Shown in pieces: positions 32,361-41,037 of a DNA stretch of 64,000 nucleotides. The position numbers and the translations under genes were made by a program. This DNA is from Streptomyces antioxidans. Its GTDB lineage: Bacteria > Actinomycetota > Actinomycetes > Streptomycetales > Streptomycetaceae. The stretch is from NCBI RefSeq assembly GCF_000968685.2, contig NZ_LAKD02000070.1:16451-80450 (forward strand), in the 5' to 3' direction. How positions within the stretch are numbered: position 1 is the stretch's first letter; each line of letters starts with the position of its first letter. Below the pieces are notes generated by a model that worked only from the letters and a program-made list of their open reading frames with translations, ran no database searches and was not told the DNA's origin.

Positions 32361-32387
32361 GGCCCGCGCCACGTCCTGGCGCGGGCC
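32361..32387. terminator. Bidirectional terminator between methyltransferase and P450 genes
   Basis: Perfect 11-bp inverted repeat (32361-32371 with 32377-32387) with a 5-nt loop between convergent genes. A 15-bp-scale imperfect direct repeat (AACGGTAGGTACC / AACGGTAAGTACC) lies just before it. Confidence 0.75.
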
Positions 32388-32410
32388 GGAAGCCGATGTG
32401 GATGCCGTCC

Positions 32411-33661
32411 TCACTGCTGCCGTACCCGCAGCTCGGTCAACGCCCGAAGCGGAAACACCGGCCGGTGATGTGGCGGCAGTCCGGGCGCCAGAGTCAGCCC
32501 CGGCATCCTGGCGGCGATGGCCTGCACCGCGATCTCCAGTTCGGCGCGGGCGAATCCGGCTCCGAGGCAGAAGTGGATGCCGTGCCCGAACGCGAGGTGC
32601 GTGGCGGAGCGGCTGTCCGGGCTGAACGCGGCCGGACACGCGTGGGCGCGACTGTCCCGGCCCGCCGCTCCGTACAGCAGCAGCAGCCGGCTGCCCGCGG
32701 CCAGGTGGACATCACCCACCACTACGTCACGGGTCGCGGTCCGGTACATGCCCGCCAGCGGGCTGTCGAACCGCAACCCCTCCTCGACCAGGTCCCGTGT
32801 GTCGATCGTCCCGTCGACGACCTCGGCCCAGCCGCCGGGCGACCGAAGCTGCTGGTAGAGGAGGGTGCCAAGCGCCTCGGCACAGGTCATGTGGCCCGCG
32901 AAGATCAGTGTGGGGACCTGGACGGAGACCTCGTCGGCGGTGAGCGTGCGGCCCGCCTTGCCCTCGTGCAGCAGCTCGCTGATCAGGTCGTCCTGCGGTG
33001 CGGCCAGCCGCTCCTGTACGAGTGAACGGGCGAACGCTCCGAAGTCCATCAGCCCGCGGGCGTATTCACGCAGCCGGTCGGGATCGGCGTTGCGCTGCGA
33101 CATCATGAGTTCGATGCGCTGCTCGGACCACGTACGGCAGCGCTCGAAGTACTCCTCGGGGACCCCGAGGCGCCGGCAGATCGCCTCGAGGGCGTATGGA
33201 ACGGCGAACGCCGAGATGAAATCGAACTCCGTCTGCGCCGCGACACGCTCGGCGAGGTCGGTGGCGATCGCGCGGATCGTGGGCTCGAACGCCCTGACCC
33301 TGGCCGGTGTGAACCCGGCGTTGAGCACTTCCCTGACCCTGGCGTGCTCGGGAGGGTCGAGCGAGCCGACGGCCACCGCATCGGCGCCGCGCCAGGTGCG
33401 GAACATCCGGCTCACGTCCTCGGGCAGCGCGACCGCGGGACGCGGGTTGTGGTCACGCGCCGAGAAGCTCCGGTCGTCCCGCAGCACGGCGACCATGTCC
33501 TCGCGCCGGGTGACGCACCACGCGCCGAGCAAAGGAGCGTAGAACACCGGCTCCTCGTCTCCGACATCAGCCAGGAATGAATACGGGTCGTCGCGATGTG
33601 CGCCGTACGGGTCGAACGGCCTGTCCTTATGCAATTGACCAGAATCGGCCGACGTAGCCAT
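32411..33661 (-). CDS. Cytochrome P450 with atypical I-helix
   Basis: 416 residues of soluble bacterial P450. Haem-binding loop FGHGIHFCLGAGFARAE near residue 350, ExxR in VEEGLRFDSP, and PxxF-like region in the meander. The I-helix reads IFAGHMTCAEAL: the usual acidic residue before the conserved Thr (AGxE/DT) is Met. That residue normally helps proton delivery during O2 activation, so the chemistry may be unusual, or the fold tolerates it. In a benzastatin-type pathway this enzyme (position bezC) could hydroxylate the methyl that is later O-methylated. Divergent from the main operon. ATG 33661 with GAGAGG upstream. Confidence 0.85.
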   Translation of the reverse strand: MATSADSGQLHKDRPFDPYGAHRDDPYSFLADVGDEEPVFYAPLLGAWCVTRREDMVAVLRDDRSFSARDHNPRPAVALPEDVSRMFRTWRGADAVAVGSLDPPEHARVREVLNAGFTPARVRAFEPTIRAIATDLAERVAAQTEFDFISAFAVPYALEAICRRLGVPEEYFERCRTWSEQRIELMMSQRNADPDRLREYARGLMDFGAFARSLVQERLAAPQDDLISELLHEGKAGRTLTADEVSVQVPTLIFAGHMTCAEALGTLLYQQLRSPGGWAEVVDGTIDTRDLVEEGLRFDSPLAGMYRTATRDVVVGDVHLAAGSRLLLLYGAAGRDSRAHACPAAFSPDSRSATHLAFGHGIHFCLGAGFARAELEIAVQAIAARMPGLTLAPGLPPHHRPVFPLRALTELRVRQQ

Positions 33662-34094
33662 CTCGCCTCTCCAGCTTTCAGTAAATCATTCCTGGCAGTG
33701 ATCGGTAACGTTGCGTGATATCGCTCGGCTGTCCGCGCCAAGGCAGGCCTGCCCGGCCTGAGAGTTGTTCGGCAATCTCGGCACAGTCGACCCGGTCAAA
33801 GTACGGCCCTGGTCCGGCCAGCAGCTACCAATCTGCAGGGTAGTCTAATCCAGTCCTTAGGCCGCCTTCTTTGGGGTTTTTACTAAAGTCGAGGATGCTC
33901 ACGCTGCGTCGTTGACACGACGGGAGGGGTCGTTCAGGATGGCGGACGGAACGCACGGCGAGGTGGGGCAAGGGCCGAGAAGATATTTACGCAACATATC
34001 CAGCACAGTGATTTTCAGTGGTGCAATTCGCGAACCCCATGCGCGTAGATTCTGACCAGGAATGGGGAAGGCGCGCGACCGGAGGAGAATCCCG
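33662..34094. other. 433-bp divergent promoter region before the prenyl synthase operon
   Basis: Contains copy 2 of the promoter module (33818-33942), lower GC around 33670-33720 and 33980-34050, and GGAGGAG at 34081-34087 as the ribosome site of the operon's first gene. The promoter of the opposing P450 gene must also be here but was not identified. Confidence 0.55.
33818..33942 (+). repeat. Duplicated promoter module, copy 2
   Basis: Second copy of the 29862-29986 block, exactly 3956 bp downstream and ungapped. TTGACA at 33912-33917, 17-nt spacer, CAGGAT at 33935-33940. Here the inverted repeat over the -35 is longer (CGTCGT-TGAC-ACGACG). It drives the long operon starting at 34095. Confidence 0.85.
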
Positions 34095-35126
34095 ATGAGC
34101 GCACTCGACACCTCGTCGACCGGGCTCCAAGCCTTCCGGTCGCCGAGGATGGTGCAATCCACGGTGTCGCCCGTCATGCGGCAGCAGACTTCCGCATTGG
34201 AGCCGACCCTGGCCCGGATCTGCTCTTACCACCTCGGTTTCACCGATGAACGCGGTGACCCCAGCAGTGCGGAGGGCAAACTGACCCGCTCCGCCCTCAT
34301 GATGATGGCGGCCGATGGAGTCGGCCTGCGGCCGGAGGACATGCGGTGCCAGGCGGCAGCAATGGAGTTGCTGCACAACTCGACCCTGATCCACGACGAC
34401 ATCATCGACGGGGACGAGCTGCGCCGCGGCCGCCCAGCCGCGTGGAAGGTGTTCGGCGCCAGTCTGGCCATCCTGGCCGGGGACGCGATGCAGGCTCTCG
34501 GGCTGCAGATGGTCGTCGACGACCCCGGCCCCGGCCGTGCGGAAATCTCCAGCGCGTTCGCCAAGGCCCTCGGTCTGGTGCTCTCGGGCCAGGCTCGCGA
34601 GCTCACCGTCCGGCTGGGTCCGGACACCGGCATCGCGGAGTACGACCGCATCGTGGAGGAGAAGACGTCCGCGCTGCTGGAGTGCGCACTGGTGACGCCC
34701 GCCCTGCGGGCGGGCACACCGGAACACGTCCTGGCCGCCCTGCGCAGTGCGGGCAGGCATCTGGGCCTCGCTTTCCAGATCTTCAACGACGTCGAGGACA
34801 TCTGGGGCGACCCCACCGTCACCGGCAAGCCCGTCCGGAGCGACATCCTGCGGCGCAACCCGAGCTTTCCGGTGCTGGCGGCCCTGTCCGCCGACACCCC
34901 GGCCAGTGAACGGCTGCGCCGGCTGTGGCACGCCGACGGCACCACGGCGGCGCACCTTCAGCAGATGGCCGACCTCGTCGAGGAATCCGGCGGCCGGCAC
35001 ACGGCCGAGCGGCTGTCCCGCAACCATCTGGACTCGGCCCTGGAGCACCTTGGACAAGCCGAGCTGTCACGGGCCGCGTCCACCGAACTGACCGCCTTGT
35101 TCGACCGCATCGTCCATCGATCGTGA
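34095..35126 (+). CDS. Short-chain polyprenyl diphosphate synthase (probable geranyl diphosphate synthase)
   Basis: 343 residues, trans-prenyltransferase family. The first aspartate-rich motif is intact (LIHDDIIDGDELRRGRP); the second reads FQIFNDVEDIWGD, so the first Asp of the usual DDxxD is Asn. Residues 4 and 5 before the first motif are Thr and Ser, not the aromatic residues of typical FPP synthases, so chain length cannot be read confidently. In a benzastatin-type pathway it should condense IPP and DMAPP to C10 geranyl diphosphate. ATG 34095 is set by GGAGGAG 7 nt upstream, over an upstream in-frame ATG at 34062. First gene of the long operon. Confidence 0.85.
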   Translation: MSALDTSSTGLQAFRSPRMVQSTVSPVMRQQTSALEPTLARICSYHLGFTDERGDPSSAEGKLTRSALMMMAADGVGLRPEDMRCQAAAMELLHNSTLIHDDIIDGDELRRGRPAAWKVFGASLAILAGDAMQALGLQMVVDDPGPGRAEISSAFAKALGLVLSGQARELTVRLGPDTGIAEYDRIVEEKTSALLECALVTPALRAGTPEHVLAALRSAGRHLGLAFQIFNDVEDIWGDPTVTGKPVRSDILRRNPSFPVLAALSADTPASERLRRLWHADGTTAAHLQQMADLVEESGGRHTAERLSRNHLDSALEHLGQAELSRAASTELTALFDRIVHRS

Positions 35127-35173
35127 TCGTCCTCGACAAGTGGTCTGAACCTCGATTCCGGCGGAGGCCGTCA

Positions 35174-36346
35174 GTGAGTACCCCAGCTCAATTGCCTTTT
35201 GAGCAGACGAATGTGCTGCGACTCGCGCCAGGGCTGCGCACGCTCCAGTCCCAGGGCGCGGTCCATCGGGTTCGTACGGCCGAGGGCGACGAGGCGTGGC
35301 TGGTCACCGGTCATGCCCAGGTGGCGCAGTTGCTCGACGATGACCGGCTCGGCCGCTCCCATCCCGATCCGGAGGCCGCGTCGCAGGACAGCGGGTCGGC
35401 GCTGCTCGCCAGCCTGCTGGGCGACTTCGCCACCGACCACCCCCGGCTGCGTGCGCTGCTGGAGCCGCACTTCTCACCCGAGCGGATGCTGGCGCTGCGG
35501 CCCCAGGTCGAAAGGCTGACCGGGCGGCTCCTGGACGAACTGGCAGCGCAGAAGCCACCGGTGGACCTGCGCCAGGCGCTGGCGCTGCCGCTGCCGATCC
35601 AGGTGATGTGCGAGTGGTTGGGCGTGCCCCAGGAGGACAAGGACCGGTTCGGCGGCTGGACCCAGGACGCCGCCAACGTCGGGGACCCGGTCAAGTCCAA
35701 GCAGGGACTGGGCGAGTTGTTCGGCTACTGCCGCCAACTCGTCGCGGACAAGCGGAAAGACCCGGCCGATGACGCGATCTCCAGGATCTGCGCGACCGAG
35801 GGGATCACTGACAACGAGGTCCTTGGGCTGACGGCGTTGTTGCTGTTCGGCGGCTATGAGACCACGGTGGCCCGGATCGGCACCTGTGTGTCGCTGCTGT
35901 TGGCCAACCCCGAGCAGTGGCAGGCGTTGCTTGACGACCCGGGCCTCATCCCCGGCGCGGTCGAGGAAACCCTGCGGATGTCGATGCCGAACCCGCACAA
36001 CGGCGGCATGCCCCGCTATGCGCTGACGGACTTCGAGATCGACGGAGTCACCATCCGGACCGGCGACTTCGTGCTGCTGAACATCATCGCGGCCAACCAC
36101 GACGAGACGATCTTCGCCGACCCCGGCCGGATCGATGTCGCTCGCGACACCACGGACAGCCTCGTGTTCGGGCGCGGCGCGCACTCCTGCGTCGGCGCGA
36201 TGCTGGCCCGGACGCAGCTGCAGGTGGTGCTCACCCAACTCGTCACGCGATTCCCCACCATGCGTCTGGTTGTCGGCGTAGAGGAACTGGGGCTGCGCCA
36301 CAACACGCTGATCGGCGGGTTGATCCAACTTCCGGTGACATGGTGA
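35174..36346 (+). CDS. bezE: Cytochrome P450, BezE-like ring-forming enzyme
   Basis: 390 residues. Haem loop FGRGAHSCVGAMLARTQ near residue 335, I-helix LLLFGGYETTVARIG with normal acid-Thr pair, ExxR in VEETLRMSMP. BezE of benzastatin synthesis turns an N-acetoxy arylamine into a nitrenoid-type intermediate and attacks the prenyl alkene, giving indoline and tetrahydroquinoline cores. I assign this one rather than the 32411 gene as BezE because it sits between the prenyl synthase and the UbiA gene in the expected letter order; that is inference. GTG 35174 with GCGGAGG upstream. Confidence 0.72.
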   Translation: MSTPAQLPFEQTNVLRLAPGLRTLQSQGAVHRVRTAEGDEAWLVTGHAQVAQLLDDDRLGRSHPDPEAASQDSGSALLASLLGDFATDHPRLRALLEPHFSPERMLALRPQVERLTGRLLDELAAQKPPVDLRQALALPLPIQVMCEWLGVPQEDKDRFGGWTQDAANVGDPVKSKQGLGELFGYCRQLVADKRKDPADDAISRICATEGITDNEVLGLTALLLFGGYETTVARIGTCVSLLLANPEQWQALLDDPGLIPGAVEETLRMSMPNPHNGGMPRYALTDFEIDGVTIRTGDFVLLNIIAANHDETIFADPGRIDVARDTTDSLVFGRGAHSCVGAMLARTQLQVVLTQLVTRFPTMRLVVGVEELGLRHNTLIGGLIQLPVTW

Positions 36347-36356
36347 TTGGATCCTG

Positions 36357-37253
36357 ATGCTGCACAAGATATCTACGGGCGTGGTCACGAAGAGCCCGGA
36401 TTCAGCCCGCGCGTATCTCCTGTTGATGCGGCTGGACCGGCCCACGGGCTATGTGCTCTATCTGCTGCCAGGGCTGTGGGCCGTCGTCCTCGCCTCCGGG
36501 CGACGGCCGGACCTGCTGACGGTGGTGGTTGTCGCTCTCGCCGCGGTGCTGGTGCGCGGCGCGGCCTGCGCGGTCAACGACGTGGTCGACAGGGAGGTCG
36601 ACGCCCGGGTCGCCCGTACCGTGTCGCGTCCCGTCGCGTCGGGGACGATCAGCGTCGGGAACGCGCTCCTCTTCGCCGCCGCACAGGGCGTGGTCGCACT
36701 GCTGATCCTGGCGGTGGCGAACGTGGAGGCGGCCCTGGTCGCCGGGGCCTCGTACCCGTTGATCGTCGCGTACCCCTATATGAAACGCATCTTCTTCTGG
36801 CCCACGGCGTTCCTGGCGCTGGTGATGAGCTGCTACGTGCTGATCGGCTGGACGGCGGTGACCGGGAGCGCCGACTACCCGCCTGAGGTGTACGGCCTGT
36901 ACGCCGGCGGGGCCTTCTGGACCCTGATTCACGACGCGATCTACTCCCATCAGGACAAGGAGTACGACCGGAACATCGGAGTCAAGTCTTCCGCCCTGCT
37001 GTTCGGCGACGCCACCAAGGCGTGGCTGGCGATCTTCGGCGTGCTCAGCATCGGTGGCGTCCTGTGGGCCGGTTCCCAGGCGTCGATCGGGTGGGCGTTC
37101 TACCTGATCGTCCTGGGCGCGGGAGCCTTTCTGTCCTATCTGGTCGTACGTGTGGACCTGGACGAACCGAAATCGTGCTGGGACGCCTTCGTCTCCAACA
37201 CGTACTTCGGCTGGATCGTTCTCGCGGCCGTGGTCGCCGGGCAGTTCACATGA
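36357..37253 (+). CDS. bezF: UbiA-family aromatic prenyltransferase (BezF-like)
   Basis: 298 residues with eight or nine transmembrane helices. Both Mg2+-diphosphate motifs are present: NDVVDREVD near residue 77 and DAIYSHQDKEYD near 195. It resembles 4-hydroxybenzoate polyprenyltransferase. In this cluster it should transfer the (methyl)geranyl group to the ring carbon ortho to the nitrogen of PABA or N-hydroxy-PABA, in the membrane. The start is ATG 36357; a second in-frame ATG at 36426 begins MRLDRPTGY. Its stop overlaps the next start (ATGA). Chain-length preference cannot be judged by eye. Confidence 0.85.
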   Translation: MLHKISTGVVTKSPDSARAYLLLMRLDRPTGYVLYLLPGLWAVVLASGRRPDLLTVVVVALAAVLVRGAACAVNDVVDREVDARVARTVSRPVASGTISVGNALLFAAAQGVVALLILAVANVEAALVAGASYPLIVAYPYMKRIFFWPTAFLALVMSCYVLIGWTAVTGSADYPPEVYGLYAGGAFWTLIHDAIYSHQDKEYDRNIGVKSSALLFGDATKAWLAIFGVLSIGGVLWAGSQASIGWAFYLIVLGAGAFLSYLVVRVDLDEPKSCWDAFVSNTYFGWIVLAAVVAGQFT

Positions 37254-38098
37254 AGGATGAGCTACGCGTGACGGATTCGATGTGGCAGGGGAGCGGCGTC
37301 GACCTGGACGCCTATCTGACCCGTGTGGGCTACCAGGGCGACGTGGCTCCGGACCTCTCCACGCTGCGGGGTCTGCACGCCGCCCACGTCGACGCGATCG
37401 CCTTCGACAACCTCGACGCGGTGCTGGGGCGGCCCGCGGTGCCGCTGGACCTGGACAGCCTCCAGGAGAAGATCGTGCGACAGGGCCGCGGCGGCTGGTG
37501 CCTGGAACAGGTCGTCCTGGTGGCTGCCGTGCTGGACCGGATCGGCTTCACGTTCTCGGCGTTCGCGGGCAGAACACGGATCCGCACCGGGAACAAATTC
37601 GGTCCCGCGCTCCACGTCGCCCTGTGTGTGCAGCTCGACGACGAGCGCTGGCTCTTCGACGTGAGTTTCGGCGCGTACGGGCCGCATGTCCCCATCCGCC
37701 TCGCGGAGAACGCGCGACTGGACGGCGAATGGCCCTTTGACCTGGTGCGGGAACCGAATGGTGCATACGTGCTGCGGTTTCTGCGCCCCGAGGGCCCGGC
37801 GGAGCTCTACGGCTTCACCACCGACGCGCGCTATCCGTCGGACTTCGAGCTCCTCAACCACTTCTGCCTCACCCATCCGCGCTCGCCGTTCAACCACCGG
37901 ATGGTCCTCCAGCGCACACAGCCCGACGTGAGGCACCTCCTCGCCGGCAGCACTCTCACGGAAATACGTCCCGGGGAGCCGGCGACCTTCCGGGAGCTCG
38001 ACAAGGACGAGACGCTTTCCGCTCCCGGGGAGATCTTCGGGATCACCTTGGAACCGGATGACGTCCAGGCGCTCAGGAAAATCTTGGACGGTCCGTGA
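37250..38098 (+). CDS. bezG: Arylamine N-acetyltransferase homologue (BezG-like)
   Basis: 282 residues, normal NAT size. The Cys-His-Asp triad is visible: RGGWCLEQ (Cys near 83), GPALHVALCV (His) and WLFDVSFG (Asp). The usual RGGYCFEQN is altered around the Cys, fitting a specialised substrate. In benzastatin synthesis BezG acetylates the N-hydroxyl of the prenylated hydroxylamine from acetyl-CoA, making the leaving group used by BezE. ATG 37250 overlaps the UbiA stop; ATG 37280 (MWQGSG) is a possible shorter start. Directly followed by the PabAB gene. Confidence 0.83.
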   Translation: MKDELRVTDSMWQGSGVDLDAYLTRVGYQGDVAPDLSTLRGLHAAHVDAIAFDNLDAVLGRPAVPLDLDSLQEKIVRQGRGGWCLEQVVLVAAVLDRIGFTFSAFAGRTRIRTGNKFGPALHVALCVQLDDERWLFDVSFGAYGPHVPIRLAENARLDGEWPFDLVREPNGAYVLRFLRPEGPAELYGFTTDARYPSDFELLNHFCLTHPRSPFNHRMVLQRTQPDVRHLLAGSTLTEIRPGEPATFRELDKDETLSAPGEIFGITLEPDDVQALRKILDGP

Positions 38099-40212
38099 TG
38101 CGTACCTTGCTGGTGGACAACTATGACTCGTACACCTTCAACCTGTACCAGTTGATCGCCGACATCAACGGCCAGGAACCCGTCGTCATGGTCAACGACG
38201 ATCCGAAGCTGTCCGGCCTGCGGCTGGAGGACTTCGACAACATCGTCGTCTCACCCGGCCCCGGACGGCCGCAGCACCCCCGCGACGTCGGCCTCCTCGG
38301 CGACCTGCTGCGCCGCGCCACGCTCCCCGTGCTGGGCGTCTGCTTCGGCCATCAGATGATCGCGCACCTGGCCGGGGCGTCGGTGGTCGCCGCGCCCGAG
38401 CCGAGACACGGGTACCTCGCCAAGGTCTCCCACGAGGGAGATCCGCTGTTCGCCGGAGTGCCGAGTGAATTCGTCGCGGTGCGCTACCACTCGCTGTGCG
38501 TACGGGAGCCCCTGCCCGATGAACTCGTCGCCACCGCCTGGGCGGACGACGGTGTGCTCATGGCGCTGCGGCACCGCGAACTGCCGCAGTGGGGCGTGCA
38601 GTTCCACCCCGAGTCGATCGCTTCCCAGTACGGGCGCGAGATCCTGCAGAACTTCGCCCAGCTGACCCCGCTGACCCGCCGGACGCGGCACGGACAACGG
38701 CCGTCCGTCGCCGACACCCTCGCCGTCACCGCGCGGGCGGACGACACGCCCGGCGCGGCCGGGGAACTGGGGATCATCAGCACGGTCGTGCCGACCGCCG
38801 CCGATTCCGAGGCCATCTTCCTCAAGCTCTTCGGCGACACCCCCTACTGCTTCTGGCTGGACAGCAGCCGGGTGGAGGAAGGCCTGTCCCGGTTCTCGTT
38901 CCTCGGTGACACATCGGGCCCACTCAGCGAGGTCCTGACCTACCGCACCGGCAGCGGGACCGTGGAAGTGCGCGACGCGAAGGGCGTCGAGATCGTCCCC
39001 GGCAGCGTGTTCGACGTCCTCGAACGGCGGTTGCGCGAACGGCGCATACCCGACTCTGACCTGCCGTTCGACCTGAACGGCGGCTACGTCGGCTACTTCG
39101 GCTACGAACTCAAGGCCGAATGCGGGGCCACGGCCCGCCACACCGCAGAAACGCCGGACGCCAGCTGGATGTTCGCCGACCGGGTCATCGCCGTCGACCA
39201 CCAGGAGGGACTGACCTACCTGGTGGCCGTCCACGACGAGCAGACCCGGCGCGACGCCCAGGAGTGGGTGGAACGGACGTCCGCGCTCCTGATAGGCCTG
39301 AACCCGGCCGCCGCCGAGCGGCCGCCGAGCGAACCCGCCGCCGCCCCGCCCCCGAACGCCGAGGAGTACCTCGGTCGCGGCCGGAGCCAGTACCTGGCGG
39401 ACATCACGGAGTGCCAACGGCAGCTGAACCGGGGCGAGAGCTACGAGATCTGCCTGACCAACCAGCTGCACATGCCGTTCCATGACGACGACACGTCCTT
39501 CTACCTGAGGCTGCGCCGGGCGAACCCGGCACCGTACGCCGCGCTCCTGCGCCTCGGCGACGTCACGGTCTTCAGCTCCTCACCGGAGCGGTTCCTGCGC
39601 ATCGAGAGGGACCGCACGGTCACCAGCAAGCCGATCAAGGGCACGGCCCCTCGCGACGCCGACCCGGTGCGCGACGCCGAACTGGCCGCCACCCTCGCCA
39701 CGAGTGCCAAGACGCAGGCCGAGAACCTGATGATCGTCGACCTGTTGCGCAACGACCTGGGCCGGGTGTGCGAGGTGGGCAGCATCGAGGTCGACCCGTA
39801 CCTGGCCGTCGAGAGCTACGAGACCGTGCACCAACTGGTCTCCACCGTGCGCGGACGGCTCGCTGGCGGGGCCAGCGCGATGGACTGCGCCCGGCAGTGC
39901 TTCCCCGGCGGGTCGATGACCGGGGCGCCGAAGCTGCGCACCATGGAGATCATCGACCGCCTGGAGACGGAGGCCAGGGGCGTCTACTCCGGCACCCTCG
40001 GCTACTTCGGCCTCTCCGGCGGCACGGACCTGAACATCGTGATCCGCACCGCGGTCCGCGTCGGTGACCGGTTGACCATCGGAGCCGGCGGGGCCATCGT
40101 CCTCGACTCCGACCCGCAGGAGGAGTACGAGGAGATGCTGCTCAAGGCGGCGGCGTCGCTCCGGGCCTGGCGTGCGCCGACGGTGTCCGACGTGGGCGGC
40201 TCCCCACGATGA
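38098..40212 (+). CDS. Fused aminodeoxychorismate synthase (PabA-PabB)
   Basis: 704 residues. Residues 1-~190 are a class I glutamine amidotransferase (nucleophile in LGVCFGHQM, His/Glu in VQFHPESIAS). From ~220 on is the PabB/TrpE-type chorismate aminase (SFLGDTSG, ITECQRQLNRGESYEICLTNQ region, KPIKGTAPR, FPGGSMTGAPKLRTMEIID). KPIKGT and the final block fit PabB rather than TrpE. It makes 4-amino-4-deoxychorismate from chorismate and Gln, the committed step to PABA. Fused forms are typical of antibiotic clusters such as those for chloramphenicol and pristinamycin. Position suggests bezH. ATGA overlaps on both sides. Confidence 0.9.
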   Translation: MRTLLVDNYDSYTFNLYQLIADINGQEPVVMVNDDPKLSGLRLEDFDNIVVSPGPGRPQHPRDVGLLGDLLRRATLPVLGVCFGHQMIAHLAGASVVAAPEPRHGYLAKVSHEGDPLFAGVPSEFVAVRYHSLCVREPLPDELVATAWADDGVLMALRHRELPQWGVQFHPESIASQYGREILQNFAQLTPLTRRTRHGQRPSVADTLAVTARADDTPGAAGELGIISTVVPTAADSEAIFLKLFGDTPYCFWLDSSRVEEGLSRFSFLGDTSGPLSEVLTYRTGSGTVEVRDAKGVEIVPGSVFDVLERRLRERRIPDSDLPFDLNGGYVGYFGYELKAECGATARHTAETPDASWMFADRVIAVDHQEGLTYLVAVHDEQTRRDAQEWVERTSALLIGLNPAAAERPPSEPAAAPPPNAEEYLGRGRSQYLADITECQRQLNRGESYEICLTNQLHMPFHDDDTSFYLRLRRANPAPYAALLRLGDVTVFSSSPERFLRIERDRTVTSKPIKGTAPRDADPVRDAELAATLATSAKTQAENLMIVDLLRNDLGRVCEVGSIEVDPYLAVESYETVHQLVSTVRGRLAGGASAMDCARQCFPGGSMTGAPKLRTMEIIDRLETEARGVYSGTLGYFGLSGGTDLNIVIRTAVRVGDRLTIGAGGAIVLDSDPQEEYEEMLLKAAASLRAWRAPTVSDVGGSPR

Positions 40213-41024
40213 ACACGGCGACGGACCAGGGCGGCCGCCGGTGGTGGGACGCCGATCGCGGATGGTCGGCGGCCGACGCCGCCGGGACGGTGCTGGTCAT
40301 CGACTCCTGGCTGGTGGACGAGGGGCGGGTGCGGGGACTCGACCGGCACGCCGAACGCTTCGCGACGGCCTGCGACCGGTTCTCCGGACCGGGAGCGGAA
40401 CAGACGAACCGGTTCCTGCGGGCGGTCGCCGCGTCGTTGCCCGCGCGAGGCCGGTGGTTTCCCCGCGTGGAACTCGTGGAGACCGGGTCGGGAACGCGGC
40501 TGCGGATGTGGCTGCGCCCCGCGCCACCACGCACCGCGACGGTCCGGCTGTGGACCGGGGCGGGGCCCGACCGCCGGCGAGTGCCGACCGTCAAGGGCGC
40601 CGACCTGGACCACCTGGCGTCCCTGCGCGCTGCCGCGGCCGCGGCGGGAGCTGACGAGCCGCTTCTGGTCTCGCCGGAGGGGCACGTACGCGAAGGGGCG
40701 TCCACGAGCGTCGTCTGGTGGCGGGGCGACACGCTGTGCGGGCCACCCCCCGGCCCCGGCCTGCTCCCCGGGATCACCCGCGCCCTGCTCGGCGAGCTGG
40801 CCGGTGCGGCAGGGCACCAGGTCGTCACCGAGCTGGCCACCGCGCCGGACCTCGCCGGTGTGCCGGTCTGGACGCTGAACGCCCTGCACGGCATCCGGCC
40901 GGTCACCGAGGGGCTGGGCCGGTTCCAGGACACGGACGCCGCGGCGGCCGAGCGCTGGCAGTCGCGCCTGGCCGCGCTCGCCGTTCCGGCCGGCGCCGCC
41001 CCGATTCCCGTGGTGAACCCATGA
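40209..41024 (+). CDS. 4-amino-4-deoxychorismate lyase (PabC type)
   Basis: 271 residues, fold-type IV PLP enzyme. The catalytic Lys is likely in RVPTVKGADLDHLASLRAAA near residue 136; the phosphate-binding Gly-rich end is GLLPGITRALL. It would release pyruvate from aminodeoxychorismate to give p-aminobenzoate. Sequence is divergent from housekeeping PabC, with a Trp- and Asp-rich N-terminus, but its coupling to the PabAB gene (ATGA overlap) makes the role clear. Position suggests bezI. Confidence 0.85.
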   Translation: MNTATDQGGRRWWDADRGWSAADAAGTVLVIDSWLVDEGRVRGLDRHAERFATACDRFSGPGAEQTNRFLRAVAASLPARGRWFPRVELVETGSGTRLRMWLRPAPPRTATVRLWTGAGPDRRRVPTVKGADLDHLASLRAAAAAAGADEPLLVSPEGHVREGASTSVVWWRGDTLCGPPPGPGLLPGITRALLGELAGAAGHQVVTELATAPDLAGVPVWTLNALHGIRPVTEGLGRFQDTDAAAAERWQSRLAALAVPAGAAPIPVVNP

Positions 41025-41037
41025 AGGAGGTCTCCCG

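Noticed and set aside
38098..40212. Anthranilate synthase (TrpE-TrpG)
   Set aside because: The KPIKGT block and the adjacent aminodeoxychorismate lyase gene favour PabB-type chemistry.
38098..41024. Chloramphenicol- or pristinamycin-type p-aminophenylalanine pathway, from fused PabAB
   Set aside because: No PapB/PapC-type mutase and dehydrogenase; a PabC-type lyase, UbiA and AurF-like enzyme point to PABA itself.
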